From: Dehalococcoidales bacterium
Lineage (GTDB): Bacteria > Chloroflexota > Dehalococcoidia > Dehalococcoidales > UBA5760
DNA: 5,578 nucleotides
Direction of reading: 5' to 3'
Assembly (NCBI GenBank): GCA_016931015.1
Contig: JAFGFP010000001.1
Coordinates: 1-5,578, forward strand
Under the pieces are notes generated by a model. The model ran no database searches, was not told the DNA's origin, and saw only the letters and a program-made list of their open reading frames with translations. The position numbers and the translations under genes are program-made. Below are positions 5,505-5,578 of this stretch, piece by piece (position 1 is the first letter of the stretch; every line of letters starts with the position of its first letter).

Positions 5505-5578
5505 ATGCCGGGTTTAAGAAAGCTACCATTGAGGGTATGGACTATTCTGCCCCTGACCATTATCTTCGGGGCGGCGGC
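5505..5578 (+). CDS. Start of a probable membrane or exported protein (3' partial)
   Basis: An ATG at 5505 is preceded by AGGGAG (5490-5495) at nine bases and opens a frame that runs to the window edge (24 codons). It begins MPGLRKLPLR, a positively charged N-terminus, and continues into a hydrophobic run (VWTILPLTIIFGAA), as in a signal anchor or signal peptide. It starts 46 nt after the nurA stop on the same strand, so co-transcription is possible. The family cannot be named from so few residues. A soluble HerA ATPase would not be expected to begin this way. A second ATG at 5537, in another frame, has a poorer ribosome site. Confidence 0.6.
   Translation, partial: MPGLRKLPLRVWTILPLTIIFGAA

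Overview
The window is a compact, GC-rich bacterial segment. It holds five well-supported genes plus the first codons of a sixth. The style of SecD and SecF, a bacterial NurA-type nuclease and a small histone-deacetylase-family enzyme together suggest Chloroflexota, perhaps a Dehalococcoidia-like lineage. This is inferred from remembered family resemblance only. No rRNA, tRNA, CRISPR array, insertion sequence or phage gene was seen.

Layout. (1) Positions 2-2225, + strand: secD (5' end cut by the window edge) and secF, overlapping by 8 nt in the classic secDF arrangement of the Sec translocon's proton-driven accessory complex. (2) Positions 2183-2349: the 3' tip of secF is repeated downstream with a 40-bp period and decays into noncoding sequence. 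A short heptamer repeat follows, in the convergent gap before the next gene. (3) Positions 2350-4073, - strand: a LysE/RhtB-type membrane exporter is transcribed first, followed 65 nt later by a zinc-dependent histone deacetylase/acetylpolyamine amidohydrolase-family enzyme. Each has its own extended -10 promoter candidate. (4) Positions 4074-4264: a divergent promoter region in which the lysE-type gene and the nuclease gene carry nearly identical promoter cores on opposite strands. (5) Positions 4265-5458, + strand: a NurA-domain nuclease. (6) From 5505 to the window end, + strand: the start of a probable membrane or exported protein.

Functionally, secDF is housekeeping protein export. The exporter and the deacetylase could form a small metabolite deacetylation and efflux unit, which is a hypothesis from adjacency only. 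NurA normally works with the HerA ATPase in DNA-end resection, but no herA is visible here. The points most worth a second look are: a Asp-to-Asn change at the proton-pathway position of SecF, the frameshifted tandem repeat at the secF 3' end, the shared extended -10 promoter cores, and a four-cysteine cluster inserted in NurA. I found no clearly new multi-gene system.
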